Origin: Trichuris trichiura | Lineage: Eukaryota > Nematoda > Enoplea > Trichinellida > Trichuridae | Length of the DNA: 64,000 nt | Direction of reading: 5' to 3' | Assembly (NCBI GenBank): GCA_037903355.1 | Contig: JBAJFE010000038.1 | Location: 2,046,001-2,110,000 of the forward strand | Part shown: piece after piece, positions 1 to 12,462 of the stretch | Numbering within the stretch: position 1 is the first letter of the stretch | How the letters are laid out: the number at the start of each line of letters is the position of its first letter | The notes under the pieces: model-generated | Seen by the model: the letters and a program-made list of their open reading frames with translations, nothing else | Databases searched by the model: none | Told to the model about the DNA's origin: nothing | Made by a program: the position numbers and the translations under genes

Positions 1-374
1 GTCAAAGAAATCCGGTTAGTTTGCAGCAACTTGCTGACTATCACATTTGTTCAAATAGTTCCAAGCGAACGTGGGAGAGCAACTGTTTGCGCAAACGCAT
101 AGCAAAAGTTTACTGAGGATCTTATTTTTGCATTCAAAGAATGAGAAACCGGTTTTGCCAGACTGTGCTGATAACATTGAAGCTACTTAGCCTCAGATGG
201 GAGTGCAACTTTCAGAGGAAGTCGCCGACATGTTCACTACGCTAAATGTTGAATGAAGTTTTAAAAAATTAACTTTTAGAATAGGTGGCAAGGTGAGCGT
301 TTCAAGCTGCCATACGGAAAGAGCACAGCTGTGCTGTTTAACGCGAATGTGCAAAACAATTCAACTGTGAATAT
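1..374. other. Flank 3' of Kunitz gene
   Basis: No coding exon or repeat is recognisable here. It is AT-rich sequence lying downstream of the minus-strand Kunitz gene and probably includes its 3' UTR. Confidence 0.4.
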
Positions 375-1524
375 TTATGTGTATCTTCTCCTGTTATGGT
401 CATGGTGATGGTGATGGTGGTCGAATTTTCTCTGCCCAGGCTGAATGTTCAGCTTTTGTCCTCGGATACATATGGTTTCGCAGTCCTCCTTGTATCGTAT
501 CGAAGGGTCTGTCTCAATACTGTCTATTCCATTGCAGTAACCGTAAGGATAGGAAATGCACTCGCCATTGTAAAGGTGCCAACGAAGAGTGAATTGTGTA
601 GCCAATCCAGTTGAGCACTTTTCGCGATATGGCAGCCTTTCACAACTGTAAGTCACGCTCTTTCCTTTGAAAGCTTAAAACCGCCATGAGAATTACTTAA
701 GGTGAAGCTACACATGTTTATTACACTGAGAGGGCCTTGATCCTGGTCCTCGACTTTCAAACGCATTAGTTGGCTTATATCTTCCTTTCTCTGGATGTGC
801 AACATGCGGAGGTATTTCTGGCCCAAGAATTTCTAGCTTTGTGTCACTGTCTGAACCTCTTCCTCCATTAGCGGGGTGTTCAAATGAAAAATGTCCTGGA
901 GGCGACGGTCCTGCGCTGGGACCAGCAAATCCTATGAAATTAATTCAGCCAGATATTTCGGAAGCAAATATGAGCAGTATACCTCCATATCCACCAGCTG
1001 AAGGCTCTTCTGCTGCGTAATTATCTCGGTCGCTACCAGCTCGAGGTGAAAATCGGTTTCTCGCCCGTCTGGTGAACTCTTCAAACTGATTTCGAGCGGC
1101 TTAAACAATCTATTTTGAACAAATGGCTTGAAGGCAAGCACTATGCAGCACACTTTTCGTATGCTCGCGATTTTTCGCGACAACCTTCTCGTGTCTTATG
1201 CAATAGGTCTCACAGTCTTCCTGATATCGGAGGGCTTGATCTACGCCTACGTCATCTTCTCCGACGCAGTATCCATACGGATAGGTTCGGCATTCTCCGT
1301 CTTCCAGGTACCACCGCCAAACGAACTGACTTTTTAAACCTGTAGCGCAAACTTCTTTGTACAACTGACGTCTGCAAGTATAATGCGCGCCAGAGGTTGC
1401 TTTTTGTGTTGATGCTGAAACTTAAAATTTAGCAATGGTTTATGTATTCGAAAAGACGCATACCTTCGTTGACCAAAAGAAAGACTAGCAGCAAAGTAAG
1501 GGTAGTCACAATATTTCGACTCAT
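375..1524 (-). CDS. Secreted double Kunitz-domain protein with His-rich tail
   Basis: Probable secreted serine-protease inhibitor. I join four minus-strand exons: 1464-1524, 1154-1414, 727-931 and 375-645. All phases agree and give 265 aa. Exon 1 encodes a signal peptide (MSRNIVTTLTLLLVFLLVNE). Exon 2 holds Kunitz domain A, with six Cys at C-8-C-18-C-7-C and C-3-C. Exon 3 is a Pro/Gly-rich linker. Exon 4 holds Kunitz domain B with the same cysteine plan, then a tail with six consecutive His before DHN. The gaps before the third and fifth Cys are wider than the classical C-8-C-15-C-7-C-12-C-3-C plan. The exon 2 donor (AAAA/GTGTGC) and exon 3 donor (CA/GTGTAA) are weak, so two separate one-domain genes remain possible. 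Inhibitory activity is inferred from the family. Confidence 0.7.
399..425 (-). repeat. His-codon microsatellite
   Basis: A CAY-CAY run on the minus strand (ATGGTG units on plus) encodes the His tract in the tail of the Kunitz protein. It is a short trinucleotide-type repeat inside coding sequence. Confidence 0.6.
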
Positions 1525-4500
1525 TGATAGATACATTTTTGCGAATTCTATGCCCACTTGCGAGTTTTATTTATTGGAATTCGAGGTTGATTGCAGGTGA
1601 CACGGTTTATTATGGAGAAATGCTGACCAATGATCAGTCCAGTGGTCAAGTTTTCGTAAAGACAGGTCACCCATATTTTTCTCTCCCGTCACAATATCAT
1701 TATTAGTAGTTTTAGTAGGCCATCGTTTGGCATGGCCTCCTTGGACACCGGAAATCGCCTTCCATTTCGCCCACAGCATTTCTTAACGAGTAGATGGGCA
1801 CAAAATATATAATGATGTAGCTGAAGATGTAATAGATGCACTTCATTAGATCGTACGTAAGTGAATATGCGCTTAAAACAACTTTCTGTTCCTGCCCTTC
1901 CTTGTGACAAAGCAGGGAACGGTGAGTATACTTACTATCCCATCTTGAGACATAAGTCACTGTAAACTGTAAGATAAGTTGGGATTGGGTGCGAGAATTA
2001 CGCAAAATATAGCAGAACAATCTGGTAACAAACTGAAAAATCAGGTTAGTCTGTAAACAAGTTGCGCTCTGTTTCAACGTAAAATTATTGTAAGATGCTC
2101 TTATCAGTGGCGAATTGCACCTTTCTAAAAAACATAAGCGATTGCATCCCGATAGACCACACGGCAATTACTTTTTGACATTCTTTGTAACAGTTACGAA
2201 TGAAGCTGTATGCCTAGATACTGCACAAACATGTTCACGGTGTGTCCACACTAAGTCACTGTGTTGATTGAAGATCATGATATTAGAACGTTTGAACATC
2301 TAAGCTAGGAACCTAACTGTCACCAGTTCATGTTAAACAAAATTTACAGACAGATATTTTCGTCAGTCTTGCTTCCCGTACGGCCTTTACGAAAAAACAC
2401 ACTGAATCAGTCACATCTGTGGCTATGATTAACTTGGAAGAGCGCAGAGTCATCAAAGGTAAAAATAGAAAAATGAGTTGGTCGCTAAGAAGGACAGTAT
2501 GACGGCTAGCTTAGACAAATATAAATAAGGTCGCCAAGCCCGCTCTTTGCTGAATGTTGGAACAACTGATTAGGGTGCATCGCATAGCGTTAAGAAATAC
2601 GACAACAACAAGAAGGCTCTGACGAACTAGAAGAAATTTCCATTATGAAGCGTACGCTTTAAGTTTCCCAAAAATTTCTCCATTCTCTCTATGCAAACAG
2701 TGAAGCAGTTGTCAGTAGGGAAATGACGCATTAAGCTCCACTGAAAATCTGCCGAATAGCACTGCCATATCCGACCGTAAATTCATGCAATTCTAACTGA
2801 AACCCACAGTAGCTGATGAACCTGTTTATTAAATCATACAAACAGGCTTATAGGCGGAAACTTCGTAGCTCAATCTCAACTGGCTTGCCGAGAATAGTTG
2901 TTAATCAGTATCTAGCTCGGCTTTTCCTTTTCTTTTTTCTCACTTTAGTTATCTTGAATACTGGGTGCTTCGTAACGGGATTGGTTATCCACTTTAGTTA
3001 TCCAACATTTACTTCCGCCGAGATCAGAAGAACCCTGCTAGTCAACATCTATCCTTAGTGGCTGTCACGCTTTAGTCATTAACCACTCAAGCAGCCCTTT
3101 TAACACACAGTCTTTGCTTTATGCAAACATATTAATTCCTTTGGTCCTTTTTTTATTTGTTTCACGTTTCAGCAATGCCGCTAATCATGAGTTCATTGTC
3201 TGAAAACGATTTTCCCTTGGCCCGTCAACAAGCAGACGTCAGTCGCTTTGGCCTACTGCTGTTTCCTCAACTCTAATATAAGTTATAAACGGACACCTGG
3301 GACAAAGTGAGCTTCAATGACGTTAGCATATGAAAGTTTCGATTTCAGATTTTTTTTCAGGTATGAAGGTACTATAGCCTTTCTTACTGACAGCGCGTAA
3401 CAGATGCGGTTCCAGTAGAACGTCAAGATGAGCTTCCGTTAAATGCCGCTAAGCATATGCAGCCCTTTAAAAGGCCGAACAGACTGAGGTCATTTCTCCT
3501 CGTCTGTAAGGCTCAAAGTTATGCTGAGATAGCAAACGGTCGTGATAGCAAGCGGCTGAGTAATTTGCTTGCAGTTACCATCGCTTCCCTTAGTTTCTGA
3601 ACGCTGAAACTGCCTAAATCTGCAGCAGTCCCTAACTGCACTATAGAACCAGGCAACCATGTCAGACTTGTCGTACTTACAGCGAGCCGAACGGTATTCT
3701 CGTTCTCCCAGCTATACAGTGTGGCCTGGAATTGGAATTATTCAATTAAGTCGATTAGCATTGGTCGCTACTGTTGAGGAAGCTGTCGAAAGTATAGCAA
3801 GCACTCTCTTTCTCTCTACATGTAGCATCTGGTTGTCGGAAAAACTGACTATACATTTTTTTAAAAAATGAACTAGTCACTTTCTCGACATACTAACATT
3901 CCAGCGAGACGGACAATATAGTATATGGCGAAAACGTTCGATGTAGGAAGGGAATCAGTGAACAACATTGCTGGTACACTTTGGTTTAGCGCAGAAAGAA
4001 CAGTGCGTGTGAATAAAAGATGCTTAGCAGCAGGCATAAGAACAGGCTGTACAACTTTCTTTAAATGAACAGTTGAAAAGTATAACATTGCGCTTGTTAC
4101 AGCAAACGCATTACGAACATTCGTCCATTTCAACAGAAGCGCTTTTCTATCAAACTATCGCACATGGAAAATTTTGTCCTGCTTTTCCATGCCTCATTTT
4201 ATTGTTGCTAGCAGCGCCGTGCCTGTTTAGCGACAGCATGCCATCTTTAATCGGTACTTTATAGTAGTTCTATATCAAGTCTAACCTGCATATCACAAAA
4301 AAAGTGTTTTTGTATGCTGGAGCTGAATGTCTCTCACTTTTAAGGAAAGTCTTGCAAAAAAATGGTCAGCTCCTAATGGGAAGTCCGTTGTCGCTATTAC
4401 TAGCTGGGGCATATATGGAACATAACAAGTTTTTTGAACCAACCATTCAGTGCTGCATCTACGCTTCAGAAGCGATACGCAGATGGCACCTTTGCAACTT

Positions 4501-7500
4501 TTAAGCATAGGGAAGAAGACTGATTTTTCAGAAATTTGAATAACCAGTTTTTAAATTAGACTGCATTTATGACTGGAAAAAAACGCGTTAGGTAAAACTG
4601 CCTTTTTTGAGCACTCCAATTTTTCGAGATCTATTTAATATAAAAAAAATACAGTTTAGCGAAAAACTGCACAGTCTGACAAATATACAAATTTTACGTC
4701 ACGTCAGCCGACGCTGGGAGTACTGCTAAGAATGACTGATCATGCGCTAGCGTATGCGAGTTATCTTATTAATTTAGTAATTCGCTGCAGACTAAAGGAA
4801 AAAGTAAAAACCAAGTCGTAGAAAGATTAAAAATAGAAAGTATAAAGGATGAAAAAGACATCTTCGTTGTGCATATCTGAAAGGAGAACTTTTTCAACAA
4901 CAGCAAGCTTGATTGCTTTTACTTCATAACCTTTTCCTACACTGGAAAGGTGAAGCGCGCCACCGTATGTATAGCAAATAGTTCACTCGACTTTCCAAAT
5001 CGATTTTTACAATCAGTACTGCTATCATTTGTTCAAGAGGTAACGTTTTCGCTAAGAACGTGAGCTACAGAGATTCGTGGTTGCATGTGCAGTTGAATTT
5101 TTTTGGAAGGCTGAAACATTTTGCAAACCAGCTGACGTATAGTTTATTGACCGCAAACTCTTCGCCTTTATTAATGACCTGATTGGCGCATGTGTCAACG
5201 GAAGGCTTCTTTGATCCTCTGCCGCCGGTAGTTCATTTTTGCACGAACCGTTGAGATGTCCCTGCCGCCATCTACACTTAGTTATTGCTACCAAATTTCA
5301 GCTGTGGTGAATGCCTTCATGACCTCACCCATGACCTTACTTGGTTCTAGTCGTTGCTTTTTTGTCACACACTCCTGGCTTAGTTATTCCCAGGCTTTCT
5401 TCTTTTCGGCCATATTCTGTCGAGCAACGAACTTCCTGCGTTTCTTGAGAATATGAGACATGGATTCCTGCTGCACCCATGTAAGTTCAGGAAGGCTCAC
5501 CGCACGTAGCAATTGAGCACGCTTGTTTCCGGGCAGGTATCTTCGTTTAGGCAGTTTAGAGCATAGGACCCAAATAGCTTTGAAACCAGCTCTTATGGGG
5601 ATTAAACATTTTGCCTTGTACTGCCAACAGGACCTTCAATTTCACTACGCAAAAAGTTACTAAAAGTGAATACTGAAAATGACAGTGTTCTATGTGCCAC
5701 TTAATGGGCGCTCAGGTGGAGGGCTATCATTACTGGGGTTGTCAAGTCAGCGAACGGTACAGATCGCTAGCTGCATTAATTTTCAAAATGCAATCAACCT
5801 TGAAGTTGGCTAGTGAACTCGGTAACCAGTTTTGCGTAATGGTTAGCAAACCGTTTTAGGAATGCACGCAAAGAAAGGCTACGTTACGCATTATTAGTAA
5901 TATTAAGAATTTCTCAGACGCTGCATAGAAAGCACACTTTCAGAAAGAGCAGATGGATTCTCCAGTTTTTTATTTAGCTTATGCGACAGAATTGCTTACT
6001 TTTGGCTTCGTAGGCTTTGCAACATTTAGCACAGAAAGACAAAGTGAACACCGCCATTGCATGAATATGATATATTGTTCAAAGTCGGGATCAGGCAGTT
6101 CGTGAGCAGTATTCAATATCAAGCCAAATTAAAACTGCACTCACCTAAGTCACACCACGCAGAATTTTTCCCGTATAGCATTTCGTATTACAATTAGATT
6201 GTAAAGATGATTTTTGATGGGATGTATAACGTCTTCCATTGGCTGCAAAGTAACAAACTCAGCGTGGAGGCGTTAAAGATAATCCTGAAAATATGGCTCT
6301 CTTTAACGATGCTTTCGAATTTTATTGCACTAGCACAGGATAAAACCGTTTGTTGAAGATTTTCAAAAAATTAATACCACAGGAAAAACACCTTCCCGTC
6401 ATCAGTACTAATAAAATAACCAGTTTTTGTCGCTTTTGATTATTGAATTCCCACTGATGACGTGGAAGCAGCCTGAAAGTCCTGCTTTCTGAAAACTTTA
6501 ATAAACGCTATATCCTATAGTAGTAAACCTATTGAAAGACACCCAGTCTTTCGGAACGCTATATCCTGTATTAATATTATGAAAACTGCACGCATAAAAG
6601 CTTTTTTCGGGGGCTTGCCTTTGAACCCAAAACAAGTTGCAATGAAGCTCTTATGACACTGAAATGCTAAAGATTTTACGAAGGACAGAATGGTGACAGT
6701 TATTTTTTCTTAAAGTTCTGAAACTTCAACCTTGTCGTTATTTTATTATCAAAGTAATGAAACTGTTACCTAAGAGCAGAAACAGTCGCTCCTAGAAAGG
6801 TCTCAAGCATGAATAGAGGGACCTTTCTGAAGAGCAAATTTTAACGCGACACATGGTGGCATCGATTTTGCAGGCAGATTTTTGTTTTGGGCAACTTACA
6901 GTTCAACCTTTCATTAGCTCCCTGGAACGAAACATGATCCGCAGCACAGCAAAAGCAACATGGTCGCTGTGATCTGACGTAATTCATTTGCATTTGTGAC
7001 ACTTATCTCTTCCTGTTTTGAGTGCCGACGTGTCTGTCCTTTTTGAAATTTTGTCAGCTACCTTTTCCACTTTACGCAACAATGAATTTAATCGATCTCC
7101 GGAAAGGCAATTACTTGAAGCTTTTGCAAGCGGAAGACGCAACATTTTCTCGTTTTTAAACAACGTGAACAGTATAGGTAGTCTACCACTGCAGATGCAT
7201 AGATTAGGTAAATTTTTACGAGTTTCAGAACACGATTATGCACAGCTGATCTGTTTGCTGCCCAAGTAGTTTGACAACAGCAACAAATTTAAAAGCGACT
7301 ACACTGCTGTCACTCTGATTTTCGTGTACCTCCTACAGATGGCTCTATACTATCCGCCTACCTGTAATTGGATGCTGCCTTTGAAATTTGCGTTCGCTTC
7401 ATCCGTGGGGGGAACTACCAACAAGTCAATGTACTTGAGTGAGCTACGTTGTAGCCTTAACCTAGCCTAAAAATGTTGAAAATGCGCGAGGCAACAAAAC

Positions 7501-10500
7501 CGTTGCATTGCCAAAACACCACGTAGTACTGCTTTTGCTTGAGAATGTATGTAAGACAATTCAGCTGCTTTATTTTTAGCTGCACTACTACGAAGCTTAG
7601 CTGGCGTTGAACGCTTCAGTCTTTCAGCACGCGCACAGGATACGGGGCACTATAAGCGTGCCCGCTTTGCCGCAGCAAAGAGCAGCTGAACCTTTTTGCA
7701 GGATGACAAAGAGAGGAGACTGAATTCACCTCACCATTTAAAAGGTAAAATTGTAAATACTTTAGTGAGCTTAGAAGCATTAAAGGCATGTGATTTCCAA
7801 CAACCATTCTCCGTTTGCATACAGCAGATGGCATGCTGCGTGTATCAGGTGAATCGCACGAATTATAAGAGCGCACTTTGACTTCATTAAAACTTTTCTT
7901 CATCGTGCTAGAGCTCTCTCTCCTAAACAGTTGGATCTGATATACGAGCAGAATAACCAAGAAAAATACTAAACAATTTTTTTTCTAAAATGTCGTAAAC
8001 GTGAAATCACCTTAACGTTTATGGGCACGGGCCTCAGAACGTTTTCTTAGCGGCTTATTACTACCCAAAAGTGAGAGGAAACAGACCGCCTCATTAGCTA
8101 GAAAACGTTGGTAGACGAGAGCGCTAGTCTGTTATTTTCCAGTCCCATTTTGATTTTAATCTGTGATTCTGGAGTAGCTTCATCGATTAGTTAAGCTTAG
8201 TTCCTAGTATATACATAATTTTTTACTCACCTATTCAGCACTATGCTAGATCGTGGCATATTTCAGAACGGCTAAAGGCAACAATTTTTTCCATAATAAC
8301 GACCTTCCTCGGTGACACGTGTCTAAGCATTATTTACCGGAATCAATTGAAGTCATGAGAACGCCCGTGAGCGTAGTAGTTTTTATGAAGTTGCTTGGCG
8401 GTTTCCACGAGAACAAACTTTTTTTTGTTGGTAAATGAATGGCATACTGACGCTGGAATCATAGCTGGACATTTTAAAAGTAGCTCTCATGTGCTTATTT
8501 GAACAATTCTTATATGATATGAGTACCGTTGAGCTCAGCCTTCTCTTACAACACCAAGGGCATCGTTTCAGGAACAACAGTTCGTAATGGCAAAAAATAG
8601 ACCGCAATACGCTACAGAAGATACCTGCAGTGATGATGATGGTGAACTCTTTCAAGCGATTGGATATCGCTTTTCTCTTGCCTCTTCGCACGGCAAGACA
8701 ATGGCACTAAGGGCTTACTTGTCAATGCCTTCTGAAATTTTATACCCTTGTCATGCTGTTAATCCAGACTAATCAGTTACAATGTTAGTGGAAAAACAAA
8801 TTTCCTTAAATAGCCTTTAACGTTGTTAACAAAACCGAACAAGTAGCCGTCCAAATAACCTCTTACTACATTCAACCATATCCTTCCTTCAAGCAGCGGA
8901 TGTCGTCACAAATGTACCCCCAGAAGCAGCATCATCTTAAGGAAGCACTTAATGTCAAGAAAGCAATTCAACCATAATGAATCTCTTGGTAACGGTCCGC
9001 AGGCTAGAAATGCTGCTGATGTTGGCTGAGACTTGGACAGCAAGATTTGACAGGATCCTAGAGAGAGTTCCAGCCGGTCAGCATTCACGCAAGTGTCCAC
9101 CCACGCGGTTGGCACGTATATCCAGATTTCAGCGATTGGAGCTCCAATCGTTGCCTTTTATTAATAAATGATTTCCTTTGCAGTTCATCGATGTGACTGA
9201 CGCGTGAAGCTAATAATGCTTCCTGCGTTGCTAATTACATTTTTCAACTGAGCCAACTGGCGTCCAGCTGGGAAAGCAGCTTTTCAAGGTGCGCAGTAAC
9301 AACTGCCAGACGTTGCGGTCCATTTTTGTGCAACTCTTTAGCACTGCTCAGCTTTTTCCTGGCCTCTAAACTGCGAAAGGATGGACATAAGCTTCAGAGC
9401 TTCAGTCCAGAAAGGCGGGACATGACTGATCAGCGTGAGAAATTGATTTCCCAACGGTATCCCCAGTAGGCAGTCTCCCTAATCAGGCTGTTGCTGAAAA
9501 GGCGTTGGTCCACCTATGGCGAGAGTCATTTGACATAATACAGGAATCACGCAATGAAACAATGATCAGGTGCCACTCTCGCTGGCCACTTTACATTGTA
9601 CGTACTAACCATTTTCTCTGAGCTGGCAAAACCGGAACAGGAAAATCTTTCGGTAAGTACACAATAAACTCCCTATAGATTGAAGAACTCCTGCATGTTA
9701 CATCGAGGACATCAGCGTCGGCAGTAGATGTCACTTTCCCCTCCAAAAAACACTTGTTAGAGACAATAGGTGCATTGCAAGATCAGACATGACAGTCGCT
9801 AGGCAAAAATTTTTTTTTGAGAGTAGAGGGTGATGAAGTGGTAAGATTAGTGTATGGGCACGCTTGTGTGCGCAACGACCCACCAGCCGTTTTTGACATT
9901 TGCATGATGACAGAAGTTTCGCCTGAGTAGCTCTCACGGCGTCATGGGCTGACGGCCGCCGTTTTTGGGCGCCGATAACCAGCGCCCAGATCGAACTGCA
10001 ACGGGACTCTCCGCGATGCTAGCACATAAGGCTAATTGAAATAATGATTCAATCCGTATTGTTGTTGCGCTTTAGTCGGTTGCTGTTGTACTCAGACAAT
10101 GTTATATTACTACTCAAAGGAACTGTTAACTATCCGCTTATTCACATTCCTACAGTGAGCATTGAAGAAGGAAAACAGTGCACAAAGAGGTCTGTTAGGA
10201 ACTGAAGTGCCCCGTTAGACAGTAGTTGGTCAGCTTAGTCAGATGCTGTATCGATCAATAGGCACTATGAATGGCGCTTTCCTATCTACGACTGAAGTCC
10301 TTAACGGCCTGCGAAGAGACATTGATCTGAGTGGCGCCTTTTTTCAGCAATTAAGCTTTATCTTTCAATAGCTTCTCTCATGCTAGACGAATACTACTGA
10401 CCGCTGGACAGTGGCGACAAAGTGATTGCATAAGGGGATCCTAAAGACCTCCTTCCGCCAGACTGCTCGCTTTTTGTCTGTTGGACACGCACTTACAGCC

Positions 10501-10892
10501 AGCTGGCTGATCGGTAACGTCTGCGACCACCTTCGACGGTAGTTTCCGGACGATAGTCGCCACTCGGCCAGCCCATTTGGAAGCCCCATTTGGTTCATTT
10601 GTCAGCGACTGGCTGATGATAACTGAATCGTCGTCAAGCCAGCATACCACATATTGGCAACGCGCGAAGGCTCCCGCCGCAAAGATATGAAGCTATTAAT
10701 TATTCAGTGCCGGTGGATGAATTATTCATGCTACAACATGTCGAAAGATATTGCCGAACTATTGATGGAGGGGCACTACCTTTGTCGTCGGATGGCCAAG
10801 TTCATGTTCCGCAGGTGAAAAGGTTACATATAATAAGCTGACATATCGCTGCTGGTCAGCTAAGGCGCACGCCTACTGCTGAATATGATGGG
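1525..10892. other. Long gene-poor interval
   Basis: About 9.4 kb without a gene I can support. A minus-strand stretch at 1710-1848 begins with Met and a strongly hydrophobic segment (MKCIYYIFSYIIIYFVPIY) and could be a stray signal-peptide exon, but I found no partner exon. Frames near 2816-3058, 7018-7269 and 10383-10650 stay open for 70-80 codons without recognisable domains or good splice sites. The sequence becomes GC-rich around 9940-10010 and 10480-10680. I saw no RNA gene. Confidence 0.4.
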
Positions 10893-12462
10893 ATGCAGGC
10901 CGGTAAAGTTCAAACAAATATCCCGCCTTTCTGCTGCGCCAGCACCTTGAATAACCATTCCAGCGACCAAGCGTATCATTGTCTCCATTATAACCTCTAT
11001 TGCCTGCGTGAACTTAGCCAGCCAGACAGGAAGACTGAAGCTGCCTGTTCCCTGGCGCCAAGGCTGCTAATGTGCCTGGCAAGGAATATACGCGCAGCGT
11101 ACATCCTAATGACCATGGAAAAGATTGACGTCCGACGCCAGTCCATTCTAAGGACCAGGAACCCGTGGGGCAAATGGGTAAGCGAACCAGAGCTGCGCAT
11201 CGGGCTTTTCTCCTTTCTACGTATTGGCGAGGAGAACATTCGCATGGTTCTTCTGGCCATACTGCTAGTCATCTACCTGTCGCTTGGAGCAATGCTTTTT
11301 TCGGTTATCGAGCGCGAGCAGGAGGCCATGGAACGTCATACTTATTTGGAAAAGTTGGAACGCTTCAAGAAGCTTCATTGCGGCGGCGTCGGCTTCCTTG
11401 GTCACCCTCTGAACTGTTCCGAGCTAGACGAATTGCTCGACCTGCGAGGCAACATGTCGGCAACCGGTTTGTCCGAGCACAAAAGCAGCTGGGACTTCTT
11501 CGGCTCTTTCTACTTTGTCAGCACCATTGTTACCACTATAGGTAGCGTTCTTTTTTGCTCTTGAGCAATCGCTTTACCTTTACGCTTAAGGCTTTGGTAT
11601 GACAACGCCAAGAACGTCTCTTGGAAAAGGATTGGTCATTGTTTACGGCTTTGTTGGCTGCTCGAGTTCAGTTCTGTTCTTCAATCTTTTCCTTGAGCGG
11701 ATACTCACTTTCCTATCCTATTTGTGCCGGGTTGGCAGGTCGGCATGGCGCCGTAGAAGACGTCTGGGCTCATTCCCTTCGAAGCAAACGAGCGAGTCCG
11801 TCGAGAAAGACGAAGACGACGACACTAGGTCGTACGTTTCCGACTGGAGACCAAATCTCTACTTTTTCTGGGTAGGCTTACTGCTGCTCTCCTGTACGAT
11901 GATCACGCTGGCAGCCTTGTTGTACACGTACGCTGAGGAATGGTCATATCTTGAGGCAGTGTACTTTTGCTTCGTCAGTTTTGCTACAATTGGTTTCGGC
12001 GATTTGATCTCGAGTCAACAGGCCAGTGAGATCAGCACGTACAAAATATATCGAATTTTAAACTTTATCGTTCTCTTCTTTGGCTGCTGTTGTATATACA
12101 GTCTGCTCAACGTTACATCTATTGTCATAAGGACCGTCGTGAATCGTATAATAGCGAGCCTGAACTGTCACTGCCACGCTTTGCAGCATCTCAGACATGC
12201 AGCAGGTCAGCGAGGCAAGGACAGCCTAAGGACGTTGGACTCGATAACCTACGTAAGTGCCAATCAAACCGGCCCCACTTCCGGTGGGGGTGGCTTGCTA
12301 TCGCTCAGAGAATTCTTGGATGCCACTCAGGATGATTTAATGCTGGCGCAAGACCAACTACTATACCCGCAGGAGCAGGATAATCGAAAAACTTCTGTAT
12401 CCGCATCATCCGTCGGCCCAATGGCCATTGTCAACGAAATGCTCGGTGGCGGCGAACCGTAG
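10893..12462 (+). CDS. Two-pore-domain K+ channel, THIK (KCNK12/13) type
   Basis: Background (leak) potassium channel of the plasma membrane. Exons 10893-11541 and 11591-12462 are joined across a 49-nt intron (G/GTAGCG...CTTAAG/GC), giving up to 506 aa. M1 is at about residues 117-138. The extracellular loop carries two N-glycosylation sequons (NCS, NMS). P1 contains TIGFG split by the intron. M2 follows (VYGFVGCSSSVLFFNLFLER). M3 lies around LYFFWVGLLLLS, P2 carries SFATIGFGD, and M4 is FIVLFFGCCCIYSLLN. Both filters and the GCSS-LFFNLFLER and YFCFV-ATIGFGDL stretches match THIK channels best. A charged loop lies between M2 and M3. The true start is uncertain: Met60 (11070) or Met75 (11115) would give an N-terminus nearer THIK length. 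It is one of many TWK-type channels expected in nematodes. Confidence 0.88.

Noticed and set aside
399..425. His6 tract could be a cloning-vector tag
   Set aside because: It is continuous with a Kunitz exon, made of a microsatellite-like CAY run followed by native codons and a stop, with no vector sequence nearby.
1712..2167. 151-codon minus-strand ORF with a hydrophobic segment
   Set aside because: Only the 3' third looks coding and no continuing exon was found before the Kunitz gene starts.
10383..10650. Overlapping minus-strand ORFs in a GC-rich patch
   Set aside because: No domain, no splice partners; openness is explained by base composition.
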